From Vibrio sinus (GTDB taxonomy: Bacteria; Pseudomonadota; Gammaproteobacteria; Enterobacterales; Vibrionaceae): a stretch of DNA of 64,000 bases. Of this stretch, positions 52,609 to 61,594 are shown piece by piece. The notes beneath the pieces were generated by a model. The model was not told the origin of the DNA. It saw only the letters and a program-made list of their open reading frames with translations, and did not search any database. Made by a program: the position numbers and the translations under genes. The stretch covers positions 83,296-147,295 of the forward strand of contig NZ_JAMKMR010000013.1 of NCBI RefSeq assembly GCF_023634645.1, given 5' to 3'. Position 1 is the first letter of the stretch, and each line of letters opens with the position of its first letter.

Positions 52609-52722
52609 ATGAAAGCGCTTTTGGTTGGACTATTGATGCTAGTAACACTTATGTTAAGTGGTTGCGTCATGGTTCCTGGGCCCGTTGTTGTAAGGCCCGT
52701 TCCCAGGGTAGTCGTACTTTAG
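52609..52722 (+). CDS. Micro-lipoprotein 1 (37 residues)
   Basis: An ATG after GAGGTTAGGTAA opens a 37-codon frame: basic start MKALL, a hydrophobic core, the lipobox LSGC (Cys19) and then a short tail of Val, Pro and Arg (PGPVVVRPVPR). The signal peptide and tail closely resemble those of the gene 170 bp downstream, which argues that both are real. Product would be a lipid-anchored periplasmic or outer-membrane peptide of 19 residues. Function unknown. Confidence 0.65.
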   Translation: MKALLVGLLMLVTLMLSGCVMVPGPVVVRPVPRVVVL

Positions 52723-52892
52723 AGCAGTTGTTCAGATTGTAAAGCCAATTCATCCTGAGTCGTTATATGCGATCCACAGTCATTTGAATCCATAATGTGT
52801 GTATACCAAATGGCTGACAGAATATTTACTAATCGAACACTGTTTTTATGATAAAGTTCGACGTTCTATATTGATAAAAATGTAGGTAAAAC

Positions 52893-53045
52893 ATGAAGAA
52901 ACTATTAGCAGGCGTTGTCATTGGGGTGACATTTCTATTGAGTGGCTGCGTAATGGCGCCACCACCGCCAGCAAGAACGGTGGTCGTAAAACCTGCTCCA
53001 AGAGCAGTCATCGTTCGACCGGTGCGCCGAGTTGTGGTGATTTAG
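52893..53045 (+). CDS. Micro-lipoprotein 2 (50 residues)
   Basis: An ATG after TGTAGGTAAA opens a 50-codon frame: MKKLLAGVVIGVTF, lipobox LSGC (Cys18), then a Pro/Val/Arg-rich tail (APPPPARTVVVKPAPR and RPVRRVVVI). It is a paralogue of the frame at 52609 with an 18-residue longer mature part. The tail has no acidic residue and would be strongly basic, so it could touch lipopolysaccharide or peptidoglycan; that is inference. A terminator follows at 53087. Confidence 0.7.
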   Translation: MKKLLAGVVIGVTFLLSGCVMAPPPPARTVVVKPAPRAVIVRPVRRVVVI

Positions 53046-53086
53046 GGACCTACTAGAGCCGGTTAAATACCGCAATATGGAAATAC

Positions 53087-53113
53087 AAAAAAAGCCTGCG
53101 TTTGCAGGCTTTT
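53087..53113. terminator. Bidirectional terminator between micro-lipoprotein 2 and sodB
   Basis: AAAGCCTGC and GCAGGCTTT arms with a GTTT loop have an A run on the left and a T run on the right, between convergent genes. Confidence 0.85.
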
Positions 53114-53142
53114 CAATGTAAACATTAGCTAAAGCGGATAGA

Positions 53143-53727
53143 TTACTTAGCTAGGTTCTCTGCCACGAATGCCCAGTTTACTAGAGCCCAGAAGCCATTC
53201 ATGTAATCAGGACGAACGTTGCGGTAATCGATGTAGTACGCGTGTTCCCACAGGTCAACAGTAAGAAGCGGTGTTACGCCTTCTTCAGTGAGTGGTGTTG
53301 CCGCGTTAGATGTATTAACGATATCAAGAGAGCCGTCTGCTTTCTTAACCAACCAAGTCCAAGAAGAACCAAAGTTGTTAATTGCAGAATCAGTAAATTT
53401 TGCTTTGAACTCTTCGAATGAACCGAATGCCGCATTAATTGCATCTGCAACGGCACCTGTTGGCGCTCCGCCAGCATTTGGTGCAAGGCAGTGCCAGTAG
53501 AAAGTGTGGTTCCAAATTTGCGCTGCGTTGTTAAATACGCCACCAGTAGAAGTTTTGATGATTTCTTCTAACGTTTTACCTTCAAACTCAGTACCTGGAA
53601 TTAGGCCGTTAAGCTTAACTACGTAAGTATTGTGGTGTTTGCCGTGGTGGTAGTCTAGAGTTTCAGCGGAAATGTGAGGTTCTAAAGCGTCTTTTGCGTA
53701 AGGAAGAGCGGGTAGTTCAAATGCCAT
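53143..53727 (-). CDS. sodB: Iron superoxide dismutase
   Basis: Cytoplasmic Fe-SOD. Metal ligands: His27 in [17 protein letters not shown], His74 region in [11 protein letters not shown], and Asp/His in [11 protein letters not shown]. The [13 protein letters not shown] text, with Gln just before the helix His, is the iron type. ATG at 53727 (194 residues) follows GGAGAA; the frame runs on to 53769 without need. Terminator at 53087 is shared. Confidence 0.97.
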   Translation of the reverse strand: MAFELPALPYAKDALEPHISAETLDYHHGKHHNTYVVKLNGLIPGTEFEGKTLEEIIKTSTGGVFNNAAQIWNHTFYWHCLAPNAGGAPTGAVADAINAAFGSFEEFKAKFTDSAINNFGSSWTWLVKKADGSLDIVNTSNAATPLTEEGVTPLLTVDLWEHAYYIDYRNVRPDYMNGFWALVNWAFVAENLAK

Positions 53728-54085
53728 TGCTCGATTCTCCATGTATGATGAAAGAGTAAGTACTTTCAATTGCTTCTAAAAATTGTTTTTATTGAGTCGG
53801 TGTCGCTGACTTTGGCTACAGTTTAGCAAGTTTTTACTTTATTAAAAGAGTAAAGCAAGCAAAAGTCGCCACCGAGTGGTGATTATACGGAGCCAGTTGG
53901 GCAACTTTCAATATAATCAATCAGATAAATCACTTATATGGCTTAGATCATTTGGTATGCTGCGAAGTGGTTGATGGCATAAACGGTACTGAAATAAAAC
54001 CCATATTGAATCTATGCTTTTTATTCTTGTCTAATGGTTTAAAATAGCAGGATTAGGTGTCGTCCATTCGTATAATGAGGAAGCA
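53728..54085. other. Divergent regulatory region between sodB and grxD
   Basis: About 360 bp without a gene, AT-rich. An interrupted dyad at 53833-53854 (TTTACT ... AGTAAA with central TTAA) could bind a regulator of sodB. I did not find a good Fur or IscR box. Confidence 0.4.
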
Positions 54086-54421
54086 ATGGAAACTATAGAT
54101 AAAATTAAACAGCAAATAGCAGAAAACCCAATTCTTTTGTACATGAAAGGTTCTCCTAAATTGCCAAGTTGTGGTTTTTCTTCTCAAGCGTCTCAAGCAC
54201 TAATGGCTTGTGGTGAGAAGTTTGCTTATGTTGATATTCTACAAAACCCTGATATTCGCGCAGAGCTTCCTGCATATGCACAGTGGCCAACGTTTCCACA
54301 ACTTTGGGTTGACGGTGAACTGATTGGTGGTTGTGACATCATCTTAGAGATGTACCAAAAAGGTGAACTTCAACCTTTGGTGAAAGAAGCTGCAGCGAAT
54401 ACTGAGGAAGATGCAGATTAA
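54086..54421 (+). CDS. grxD: Monothiol glutaredoxin Grx4
   Basis: CGFS-type glutaredoxin that binds a glutathione-ligated 2Fe-2S cluster and delivers it or senses iron. The motif KLPSCGFSSQA is clear, with the WPTFPQLWVDGELIGGCDI segment that holds glutathione. 111 residues. GAGGAAGC precedes the ATG. Divergent from sodB. Confidence 0.96.
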   Translation: METIDKIKQQIAENPILLYMKGSPKLPSCGFSSQASQALMACGEKFAYVDILQNPDIRAELPAYAQWPTFPQLWVDGELIGGCDIILEMYQKGELQPLVKEAAANTEEDAD

Positions 54422-54450
54422 TACTGTATAAAATTACAGTTTTTCTTGTT

Positions 54451-54482
54451 TTAGGGCTACAATTTCAATATTGTAGCCCTAA
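54451..54482 (+). terminator. Terminator of grxD
   Basis: A 13-bp perfect stem, TTAGGGCTACAAT and ATTGTAGCCCTAA, six-base loop. The following T run is modest. Confidence 0.8.
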
Positions 54483-54505
54483 TTATTTATGCCTAATCCA
54501 TTCCA

Positions 54506-56443
54506 ATGACTCGACTTTTTATCGCTGAGAAACCCAGTCTAGGCCGTGCAATTGCAGCGGCACTTCCCAACCCACAGAAAAAGGATCAAGGCTTTATTCG
54601 TTGTGGTAATGGTGATGTTGTCACTTGGTGTATTGGCCACCTTTTAGAACAAGTTGAGCCCGATGCGTATGATGAGCGCTATAAAAAATGGAATATTAGC
54701 GATTTACCGATTATCCCTCAGCAGTGGCAACTTAGGCCTCGCAAGGCTTCGAGCAAACAGCTGACGGTCATCCGCAAGCTCCTTAAGCAATCATCCACTA
54801 TTGTTCATGCTGGTGATCCTGATAGGGAAGGGCAGCTATTGGTCGATGAAGTTCTGGATTACTGCAAGGTGAGTAAAAGTAAAAAAGAGACGACGCAGCG
54901 GCTATTGATTAGCGATCTCAACTTACCAGCGGTGAAAAGAGCGTTGAATACGATGCGAAGCAATCGAGACTTTATTCCACTGTCCATCTCTGCACTAGCG
55001 CGCTCAAGAGCAGATTGGCTATATGGTATGAATATGTCGCGTGCATTTACGTTGCTGGGCCAGAAAGCGGGCTATCAAGGAGTACTTTCGGTAGGAAGAG
55101 TGCAGACACCTGTTCTGGGTTTGGTTGTGCGCCGGGATGAAGAAATCGAAAATTTTATCCCTAAAGATTATTTTACCTTGCATGCTCTGATTCCCTATCA
55201 AGACGCACGTGTTAGTTTTGATATCAGAGCGAAATGGAAACCTAGTGAAGCGTGTAGGCCATGGCAAGATGAGGAAGGGCGAGTCCTGAACCGCAAGTTA
55301 GTTGAAAACGTGGCCAGTCGTATTGCTGATCAACCTGCTACTGTTGTGGAATCTGAGCATAAGAAAACCAAGCAAGCGCCACCGTTACCCTATTCTCTGT
55401 CAGCTTTGCAAATTGATGCTGCAAAGCAATGTAACATGAGCGCTCAGCAAGTACTTGATACCTGCCAGTCTTTGTATGAAAAACATAAGCTTATCACCTA
55501 TCCACGTTCAGATTGTCGCTACTTACCTAAAGAACACTTTTCTCAAGCTTCTGCGATAGTGAGTGCCATCTTTAGTAACTCACACGAGTTATCTCAGTCA
55601 GGTAAAGAGGCCGATGTAAATTTGAAGTCTAAGGCATGGAACGACAGCAAAGTCGATGCCCACCATGCGATTATTCCTACTGCAAAAACTAAATCGGTAG
55701 ACACGCTGACGCCTAGAGAAGCAAAAGTCTACCAGTTGATCGCGCGTCAATACTTAATGCAGTTCTTTCCTGCTGCCGTTTATTCGGAAGGTAAATTGAT
55801 ATTCGATATCGCTGGTGGCATGTTCGTCGCCAAAGGAAAGCAGTTATTTTCTTCCGGATGGCGAGTGCTATTAGTCCAAACAATGGATGAGAGAAACGAC
55901 AATATTGATAACGTTCCTGCCATCGAAAAAGGGACACAGCTGATTTGTCGTGAAGGTGAAATTAAAGATTGTAAGACGGAGCCCCCTCGACACTTTTCTG
56001 AGTCTACTTTGCTCCAGGCCATGACTGGGATTGCAAGATATGTTGAAGATAAAGAGCTCAAAAAGATACTTCGAGACACCGATGGGTTAGGTACAGAGGC
56101 GACGCGTGCAGGGATCTTAGACACCCTTTTTAAACGACAATTGTTGAGCCGTGAAGGCAAGTCGATCGTTAGTACGCCAGCAGGACGAGGGTTAGTGCAT
56201 GCATTACCAATAGAGTCGACACTGCCTGATTTAACGGCGCATTGGGAGCATCAATTGCAAGCCATGAGTGAAAAAGGCCAGCCTTACCAGCCTTTTATGG
56301 ATAAGCTTGTAGAGAGAGTGACAGAATTAATGACTCAAGCTAAAACGGGGCCCCTGCCTGAGTCGTTACGTCATTTGCCGCAAGTAAAACGGCCAGCGTT
56401 TAAAAAGAAGCGGCGAGCAAGGCGTCCAAGCAAAACAAGTTAA
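54506..56443 (+). CDS. topB: DNA topoisomerase III
   Basis: Type IA topoisomerase that decatenates single-strand linked DNA. N-terminal Toprim domain with [12 protein letters not shown] and [16 protein letters not shown] (DxDxE), the catalytic tyrosine in [12 protein letters not shown], and a basic tail ([16 protein letters not shown]). 645 residues matches the family. No clear ribosome site precedes the ATG. No conjugation genes are near, so this is the chromosomal topB. Confidence 0.97.
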   Translation: MTRLFIAEKPSLGRAIAAALPNPQKKDQGFIRCGNGDVVTWCIGHLLEQVEPDAYDERYKKWNISDLPIIPQQWQLRPRKASSKQLTVIRKLLKQSSTIVHAGDPDREGQLLVDEVLDYCKVSKSKKETTQRLLISDLNLPAVKRALNTMRSNRDFIPLSISALARSRADWLYGMNMSRAFTLLGQKAGYQGVLSVGRVQTPVLGLVVRRDEEIENFIPKDYFTLHALIPYQDARVSFDIRAKWKPSEACRPWQDEEGRVLNRKLVENVASRIADQPATVVESEHKKTKQAPPLPYSLSALQIDAAKQCNMSAQQVLDTCQSLYEKHKLITYPRSDCRYLPKEHFSQASAIVSAIFSNSHELSQSGKEADVNLKSKAWNDSKVDAHHAIIPTAKTKSVDTLTPREAKVYQLIARQYLMQFFPAAVYSEGKLIFDIAGGMFVAKGKQLFSSGWRVLLVQTMDERNDNIDNVPAIEKGTQLICREGEIKDCKTEPPRHFSESTLLQAMTGIARYVEDKELKKILRDTDGLGTEATRAGILDTLFKRQLLSREGKSIVSTPAGRGLVHALPIESTLPDLTAHWEHQLQAMSEKGQPYQPFMDKLVERVTELMTQAKTGPLPESLRHLPQVKRPAFKKKRRARRPSKTS

Positions 56444-56448
56444 CGCTA

Positions 56449-57135
56449 CTACCAAGGAATGGCTGAACCATCAAAGTTAATGAATTGACCAGAGTTTTCA
56501 GTGGTTGCTGAATCTATCACTTGCGCTAAACCTTCGACCGAACGTTCAGTACTAATTAGCGCATTGGGGCCGCCCATTTTGGTTTGGACCCAGCCTGGGT
56601 GCAGTGCCAGTACGATAATCCCTTCTGGGGCAAGATCGATGCTTAGGCTTTTAACAACAGAGTTGAGCGCGGCTTTTGACGAGCGGTATATATAACCTCG
56701 TCCTGAAGTATTGTCTGTCATGCTACCCACTTTTGATGACAAGCAAGCAATCTTTTTGACCTGCCCTTTCCTTAAAAGTGGCAGTAAGGTTTCCACAATT
56801 TTCAGTGGAGCAATGGTATTGGTCTCTAATACTTTGCGCCATTCTTCGATGTCTGTCTCCCCGAGAGAATAGCCAGATGGGCCGTAGTACCCGGCATTAT
56901 TGATGAGCAAATCAATGGGTGGAAGCTGTGCTGTGAGGTTTGATAGGCCATGATAATCTGTGACGTCAAGGCAGTGACAGGTCAATGATGCGTTGGCCTG
57001 TTCTAGTGATAATAATTCCCTAGCGGACTGTTCATTTCGGTAAGTCGCATGGACTTGCCATCCATTATCTAGATACCATTTGGCCAGCGTCAAGCCGATA
57101 CCGCGACCAGCTCCAGTGATAAATACAAGGCTCAT
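56449..57135 (-). CDS. Short-chain dehydrogenase/reductase (classical)
   Basis: A 228-residue NAD(P)-dependent oxidoreductase: TGAGRGIG cofactor loop at residues 8-15, LLINNAGYYG, LSSK strand, and the catalytic YxxxK in YIYRSSKAALN. ATG at 57135; the frame reaches 57201 but the first 22 residues there are not conserved-looking. Substrate unknown. Convergent with topB and nearly touching it. Confidence 0.88.
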   Translation of the reverse strand: MSLVFITGAGRGIGLTLAKWYLDNGWQVHATYRNEQSARELLSLEQANASLTCHCLDVTDYHGLSNLTAQLPPIDLLINNAGYYGPSGYSLGETDIEEWRKVLETNTIAPLKIVETLLPLLRKGQVKKIACLSSKVGSMTDNTSGRGYIYRSSKAALNSVVKSLSIDLAPEGIIVLALHPGWVQTKMGGPNALISTERSVEGLAQVIDSATTENSGQFINFDGSAIPW

Positions 57136-57251
57136 ATTTTCGCTCTTACTCTTTGAAGTGGAAGGCTTATTGTGCGCGTAGCGCAAAGCAAAATCAATCA
57201 TTGAAAGAGGCGTGAGCTACCGATAGCATGTCGCTATTATAGAGCTGTGCT

Positions 57252-58196
57252 ATGTGTTTAAATGACATGATTCCATTGATTTATCATTCTATCTACTCTG
57301 ATCTACCTTTACCAAACGGGCATCGCTACCCGATCAACAAATATCGACTGCTATACGAAGAAATTGTTGTACAAATGAATCACGATGAATGGAAAAAGCG
57401 GTTCCGATTTGTGCAGCCTGAAGCGATAAGTGAAGAGCAGATCACACAAGTACATGCGAAAGAGTACGTATCCCATTTGTTGGATGGCTCTATGCCGCTA
57501 AGCAAAATGCGCAGGATCGGTTTTCCCTGGAGTGAAAGGCTGATTGAGAGGACATTAACCTCTGCGGGTGGAACGTGTTTGACCGCTGAGCTGGCTTTGG
57601 AGAGTGGTGTCGCGATTCATTTGAGCGGCGGTTATCATCATGCTCATAAAGAATTTGGTAGTGGTTTTTGTTTATTTAATGATTTAGTGCTGGCAGCAGA
57701 GCAAGCGTTGAAAAATGAGCATGTTGATAAAGTATTGGTCATAGACAGTGATGTTCATCAAGGTGATGGCACCGCGACGCTTTGTGAAGGGCGTACAGAT
57801 ATCGTGACCGTGTCTTTTCATTGCGAGAAAAATTTCCCCGCACGTAAAGTTCACTCTGATATCGATATCGCGTTGCCCAGGGAGGTGGGCGATCGTGAAT
57901 TTTTAGATCATTTTACTTCCGTGGTAGAGACTTCAGTGAATATCCATCAGCCAGACTTGATTCTTTACGACGCGGGGGTAGATATCCACATTGATGATGA
58001 ATTAGGCTATTTCAATGTTTCGACAGATGCTATTTACCAACGAGATAGGTTTATGTTGGACTTAGCACGAGAGAAAAGCCTCCCGTTAGCTTGTGTAGTC
58101 GGGGGAGGTTATCGAGATAATCACGCCGATCTCGTTCTTCCTCATATGCAGCTAATAAAGGCTGCTCTCAATTCTGTGTCTCCAGATACAAGGTAG
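57252..58196 (+). CDS. Histone-deacetylase-like zinc deacylase
   Basis: A 314-residue member of the arginase/deacetylase fold. His pair in LSGGYHHAHKEFGSGFCLFND, zinc ligands in VIDSDVHQGDGTA and LYDAGVDIHIDDELG, and the GGGYRDNH segment near the C terminus. Bacterial members deacylate acetylpolyamines, acetoin or proteins; which one is unknown. An internal ATG at 57267 is the alternative start. Confidence 0.88.
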   Translation: MCLNDMIPLIYHSIYSDLPLPNGHRYPINKYRLLYEEIVVQMNHDEWKKRFRFVQPEAISEEQITQVHAKEYVSHLLDGSMPLSKMRRIGFPWSERLIERTLTSAGGTCLTAELALESGVAIHLSGGYHHAHKEFGSGFCLFNDLVLAAEQALKNEHVDKVLVIDSDVHQGDGTATLCEGRTDIVTVSFHCEKNFPARKVHSDIDIALPREVGDREFLDHFTSVVETSVNIHQPDLILYDAGVDIHIDDELGYFNVSTDAIYQRDRFMLDLAREKSLPLACVVGGGYRDNHADLVLPHMQLIKAALNSVSPDTR

Positions 58197-58322
58197 CTTG
58201 GGTATAAATACGACTTTTGGATAATGGTGACTAAGTCTTCAGGATGGGAGAGCCATACTTGGTAACATGGCTGCGCCATTATGAACTATCTTGTAATAGT
58301 ACAAGTAGCCGAGGGTCAAGCC

Positions 58323-58703
58323 ATGCAATCAAATCCAATCGTCTGGTTCGAAATCTACGTTGATGATATCACCAGAGCAAAACAATTTTATGAGACGGTA
58401 CTTAACGTGAGTTTAGAAGCCCTACAAAATCCGACCAATATGGCGTTAGAGATGTGGGGTTTTCCTAGTAACCAAGACGGGTACGGGGCAACTGGAGCGT
58501 TAGTCAAAATGAAAGATATTCCCGCTGGTGGAAACAGCACATTAGTCTATTTTTCCTGCGAAGATTGCAGTGTTGAAGCAAGTCGTGTCGAAGCTGCTGG
58601 CGGTGTATTGCAAGCGGGTAAGTTTCCTATTGGCGAACACGGGTTTATCGCCATTGCGACTGATACCGAAGGTAATACAATCGGTTTGCACTCCATGACA
58701 TGA
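58323..58703 (+). CDS. VOC family protein (glyoxalase/bleomycin-resistance fold)
   Basis: A 126-residue protein made of one VOC module: WFEIYVDDITRAKQFYETVL at the start and GFIAIATDTEGNTIGLHSM at the end. Catalytic metal ligands are not clear, so it may bind a ligand rather than catalyse. The ATG at 58323 is eight bases after GAGGG; the frame is open to 58281. Terminator follows. Confidence 0.85.
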   Translation: MQSNPIVWFEIYVDDITRAKQFYETVLNVSLEALQNPTNMALEMWGFPSNQDGYGATGALVKMKDIPAGGNSTLVYFSCEDCSVEASRVEAAGGVLQAGKFPIGEHGFIAIATDTEGNTIGLHSMT

Positions 58704-58727
58704 AGTAGAGAAGCTCTATCAATGCTG

Positions 58728-58755
58728 GAGCCAAACTTGGGAGTTTGGCTTTTTT
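58728..58755 (+). terminator. Terminator of the VOC gene
   Basis: AGCCAAACT and AGTTTGGCT arms with a five-base loop are followed by TTTTT. Confidence 0.9.
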
Positions 58756-58778
58756 ATCGGTAGACGAAAGGATAATCC

Positions 58779-59261
58779 ATGCAACATCGAATTCGAGCAG
58801 CAGGGGTGCTTATCTCGGGAGAGAAGATCTTATTGCTCAAAGTGTGCGACCACTCTGGTGAATACTGGATTTTGCCTGGTGGTGGCTTGGAAAAAGGCGA
58901 TCGTAGTACCAAGCAAGCACTGCAACGGGAGTTTGAAGAAGAGACAGGGCTGTCAGTGAAAGTGGGTGAGCTAATTTGCGTCAGTGAATTTGTGGAGACA
59001 AAAGCAGGCCGATACAACGCACAGTTTTTTTACCATATTTGTCGCTACTCTGGTGAACCTCACCTAGAAAACTTAGTTGGCTTAAATGACGAAGACTTCA
59101 TTAAGGCAGTGGAGTGGGTCGCGGTTGATCAGTTAACTCATTTACGCCTTTATCCTAAGGGATTAGACACAACAGTGATGGACATTTTGAAGGAGCAAAA
59201 TTTCTCTACTCATTTAGGTTGTTATATTCAGGGTGAGAATGATGAAGTGAACTATTTATAG
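58779..59261 (+). CDS. NUDIX hydrolase
   Basis: A 160-residue single-domain NUDIX protein that should hydrolyse a nucleoside diphosphate linked to another moiety. The NUDIX box runs GGGLEKGDRSTKQALQREFE then EETGL. The REFEEETGL half is canonical, but the first Glu of the box is Asp or Arg depending on a one-residue insertion. AAAGGA precedes the ATG. Substrate unknown. Confidence 0.88.
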   Translation: MQHRIRAAGVLISGEKILLLKVCDHSGEYWILPGGGLEKGDRSTKQALQREFEEETGLSVKVGELICVSEFVETKAGRYNAQFFYHICRYSGEPHLENLVGLNDEDFIKAVEWVAVDQLTHLRLYPKGLDTTVMDILKEQNFSTHLGCYIQGENDEVNYL

Positions 59262-59708
59262 TTTTTGTACCTTAAGATACTTCAAGATGCAGAGCCAATT
59301 TACGAAAAAATAGCCCACAGCTCAGCTGCAGGCCAGCGCTAATATTAGCGATTACCCTAATTGAAGAGGCGGGTAAAATGTCAGTTGGCTAAATACAGCA
59401 TTCTTATGTATTAAAAATGCTGTGCTATGAGTACTAATGAAGACCTCATAGCGATAGCTTATCTATAATTGTAAATTCATCTAGTGTAGCAATCACTGAA
59501 ATATATTGGGTGATTACTTAAGTAATCGCGATTATATTAGTTACTATTTGCTGATGTCAAATGATTCAGCGCATTAGCGATTTTTGATAATAGGTTGATT
59601 AATAGGTATTATTTCGAGGCTAAAAATTAGTATTGACGCCTTACCCAGTTTGTTGAAATAAACATGCTGGGCTTGTCTAGAGTAATAATGATAATTGGGT
59701 AGAGTTAA
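59262..59708. other. Palindrome-rich intergenic region upstream of the CI-like regulator
   Basis: About 450 bp without a credible gene. It contains a perfect 14-bp palindrome CGCTAATATTAGCG (59337-59350), an inverted repeat ACAGCATT/AATGCTGT (59395-59423) and a perfect 16-bp palindrome GATTACTTAAGTAATC (59513-59528). These are candidate operators for the regulator downstream. Confidence 0.5.
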
Positions 59709-60626
59709 ATGGGTTCTAAGTGCAAAACTATGGCCGAGCGTTTTTTGTGGGCATTAGAGCAAAAAGGTATCTCGCAAAGGGAGCTAGCCCGAAGGCTAAA
59801 CACCAATCCTGTATTTCTTAGCAAGCTTGGCACGGGGAAGTCCAAGAAAACGCGTATGGTGGTCGATATTGCTCTAGCGCTTGATGTGACACCTGAGTGG
59901 CTTGAATATGGTATCGAAAATAATCGTAGTGAATCCTACATAGGAATTGAGCAAATATATAGCGCCAATCAAACCTTTATTGAGAGGCTTATCGAAAAAA
60001 TAGAAGCGTCACATTTATCTGTCGACAATATTCACAGTAGAACTTTGATCGCGAAAGAATCGATTGAACAGCTTTTGTCTGGCCAATATACACTCACGCT
60101 AGTTGAATCTTTGCTGCTGTGTGAGCTTTTTAAATGCTCTATATATGACATGGTATGTAAACCAAACACGACGTCGTCTATCCCATTAATAGGTGGCACG
60201 GATATCATCAAAAATATCATAGCTCCAGTTGCCCAAATGGAGGCTGACTTTGCTAGTGGTATCGAAAACATGGTGGGCATCTTGAATGACGGCTCGTTTT
60301 CAGGCCGCTATATTGACAAGGGCAAAGTGGTTATTGTGGATGCTGAGGTGAAAGCGCACAATATTCAAAGTGGAGATTCATGCTTGTTCTTGGTCAATGG
60401 AAAAATCGATATTGGTATTAATACCGCCTCTCAAGTGCGAAGCTTAAATTTCTTTTCAGATGTTTTTGAACTATCAGAGGTAGTGATTATCGGCAAAGTC
60501 GCCTTCTTGGAGCTCAACCCCACAACATCAAATACAACTCACTTACTCAAAAGAGATAAAGAGCGGTTTATCCAAGCCATCAAAAAAATTATTCCAGATG
60601 GGACATTAGAAGTAAGCTTTGCCTAA
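59709..60626 (+). CDS. XRE-family regulator with CI-like layout
   Basis: A 305-residue DNA-binding protein. N-terminal helix-turn-helix at about residues 17-45 (GISQRELARRLNTNPVFLSKL), a second HTH-like helical region at about residues 95-150 (LIAKESIEQLLSGQYTLT), and a C-terminal domain with VDAEVKAHNIQSGDSCLFLVNGKIDIG that looks like the S24/CI peptidase fold. I could not place the Ser-Lys catalytic pair, so self-cleavage is doubtful. No phage genes lie around it. GGGTAGAG precedes the ATG. Confidence 0.72.
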   Translation: MGSKCKTMAERFLWALEQKGISQRELARRLNTNPVFLSKLGTGKSKKTRMVVDIALALDVTPEWLEYGIENNRSESYIGIEQIYSANQTFIERLIEKIEASHLSVDNIHSRTLIAKESIEQLLSGQYTLTLVESLLLCELFKCSIYDMVCKPNTTSSIPLIGGTDIIKNIIAPVAQMEADFASGIENMVGILNDGSFSGRYIDKGKVVIVDAEVKAHNIQSGDSCLFLVNGKIDIGINTASQVRSLNFFSDVFELSEVVIIGKVAFLELNPTTSNTTHLLKRDKERFIQAIKKIIPDGTLEVSFA

Positions 60627-60656
60627 ATTTTTTCAGTATGAAACATTGTTAGGTTA

Positions 60657-60680
60657 ACAAAAAAGAGGCATTAGCCTCCT
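60657..60680 (-). terminator. Terminator of the VUT gene
   Basis: On the minus strand GAGGC/GCCTC arms with a TAAT loop are followed by TTTTTTG. It separates the convergent regulator and transporter genes. Confidence 0.8.
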
Positions 60681-60694
60681 TCTTGTTATCATGA

Positions 60695-61564
60695 TTACGC
60701 CTTATAAAGATTATTCTCTTGTTTGTAATTAATTTCCCATTTAAATGGAGAGAAGTTGGTATGGCTATCCAAGGTATCGCTTTGCTCAGCACGTTTGAAC
60801 CAGTTAATGACAGGCTTAGTCACGATTGGGTACATTATGGTTTCATACACGACCTTGGTGCTGAATGAGAACATTAGGAAATGCAGCATACTCGACAGGG
60901 GCCAAATGCCGTAGAAGGCAATTAAGCAAAATAATCCAGTATCCACCATTTCCGATACCAGTAGTGAGCGGAACATTCGTTGGAATAGATAGCCCTGGCC
61001 TTTCTTGACTTTCACTTTTTGAAATACATAGCTTGAAATCATAAATGAGAACAAGAAGGTGATTGATGATGCTACATAGGTTCGGATCATTCTGCCAAAC
61101 ACCAGAGCATAGGACTCTTGTAAATGCCAAAACTTAGAAGGTGGCAATATGATCACAAGCCATATGGCAAATGTGAAAAACATCATCGAGAAAAATGCAC
61201 TCCAAACGACCCTCCTAGAATATTGAAATCCATATACATCGGTAATGACGTAATCAAATAGGTATGTAAAAGGGTAGATAAACATACCACCAGTAATGGT
61301 AAAACCGAAGAGAGAAACGAGCTTACTTGATAATATATTGCTGATTATCATGACTAAAACTAGGGCGATCGAAAGCGGTAGTATGTATTTGTACTCTTGT
61401 TTTCGTACAACATAGTCAATTCGATCTGTGTCGAAGCATCCTCTCGCTCGGCCGGCGAAATAAGCCGACTTGCCGTCGACTTGATTGAGAATTTCAGGAT
61501 TAGAATCAATTAACTCTTGAGTCAGTAGTATTTTTTGGCCGTTAATATCTATGTATTGTTGCAT
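60695..61564 (-). CDS. VUT family transporter (queuosine precursor transporter-like)
   Basis: 289 residues with about six helices. The family core includes LSSKLVSLFGFTITGGMFIYPFTYLFDYVITDVYG and SEMVDTGLFCLIAFYGIWP. YhhQ of E. coli, the typed member, imports preQ0/preQ1; this protein is about 65 residues longer, by a soluble N-terminal extension with GCFDTDRIDYVVRKQEYKY. Substrate here is not proven, and I see no preQ1 riboswitch. It starts 30 bp after the methyltransferase gene and is likely in one unit with it. Confidence 0.82.
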   Translation of the reverse strand: MQQYIDINGQKILLTQELIDSNPEILNQVDGKSAYFAGRARGCFDTDRIDYVVRKQEYKYILPLSIALVLVMIISNILSSKLVSLFGFTITGGMFIYPFTYLFDYVITDVYGFQYSRRVVWSAFFSMMFFTFAIWLVIILPPSKFWHLQESYALVFGRMIRTYVASSITFLFSFMISSYVFQKVKVKKGQGYLFQRMFRSLLVSEMVDTGLFCLIAFYGIWPLSSMLHFLMFSFSTKVVYETIMYPIVTKPVINWFKRAEQSDTLDSHTNFSPFKWEINYKQENNLYKA

Positions 61565-61594
61565 TGTTTTCTTATATCAACTCGGATGAAGAGG

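Noticed and set aside
54506..56443. topB as a sign of a conjugative element
   Set aside because: Plasmid and ICE topB are usually near traffic genes; none are seen, and neighbours (grxD, sodB) are chromosomal.
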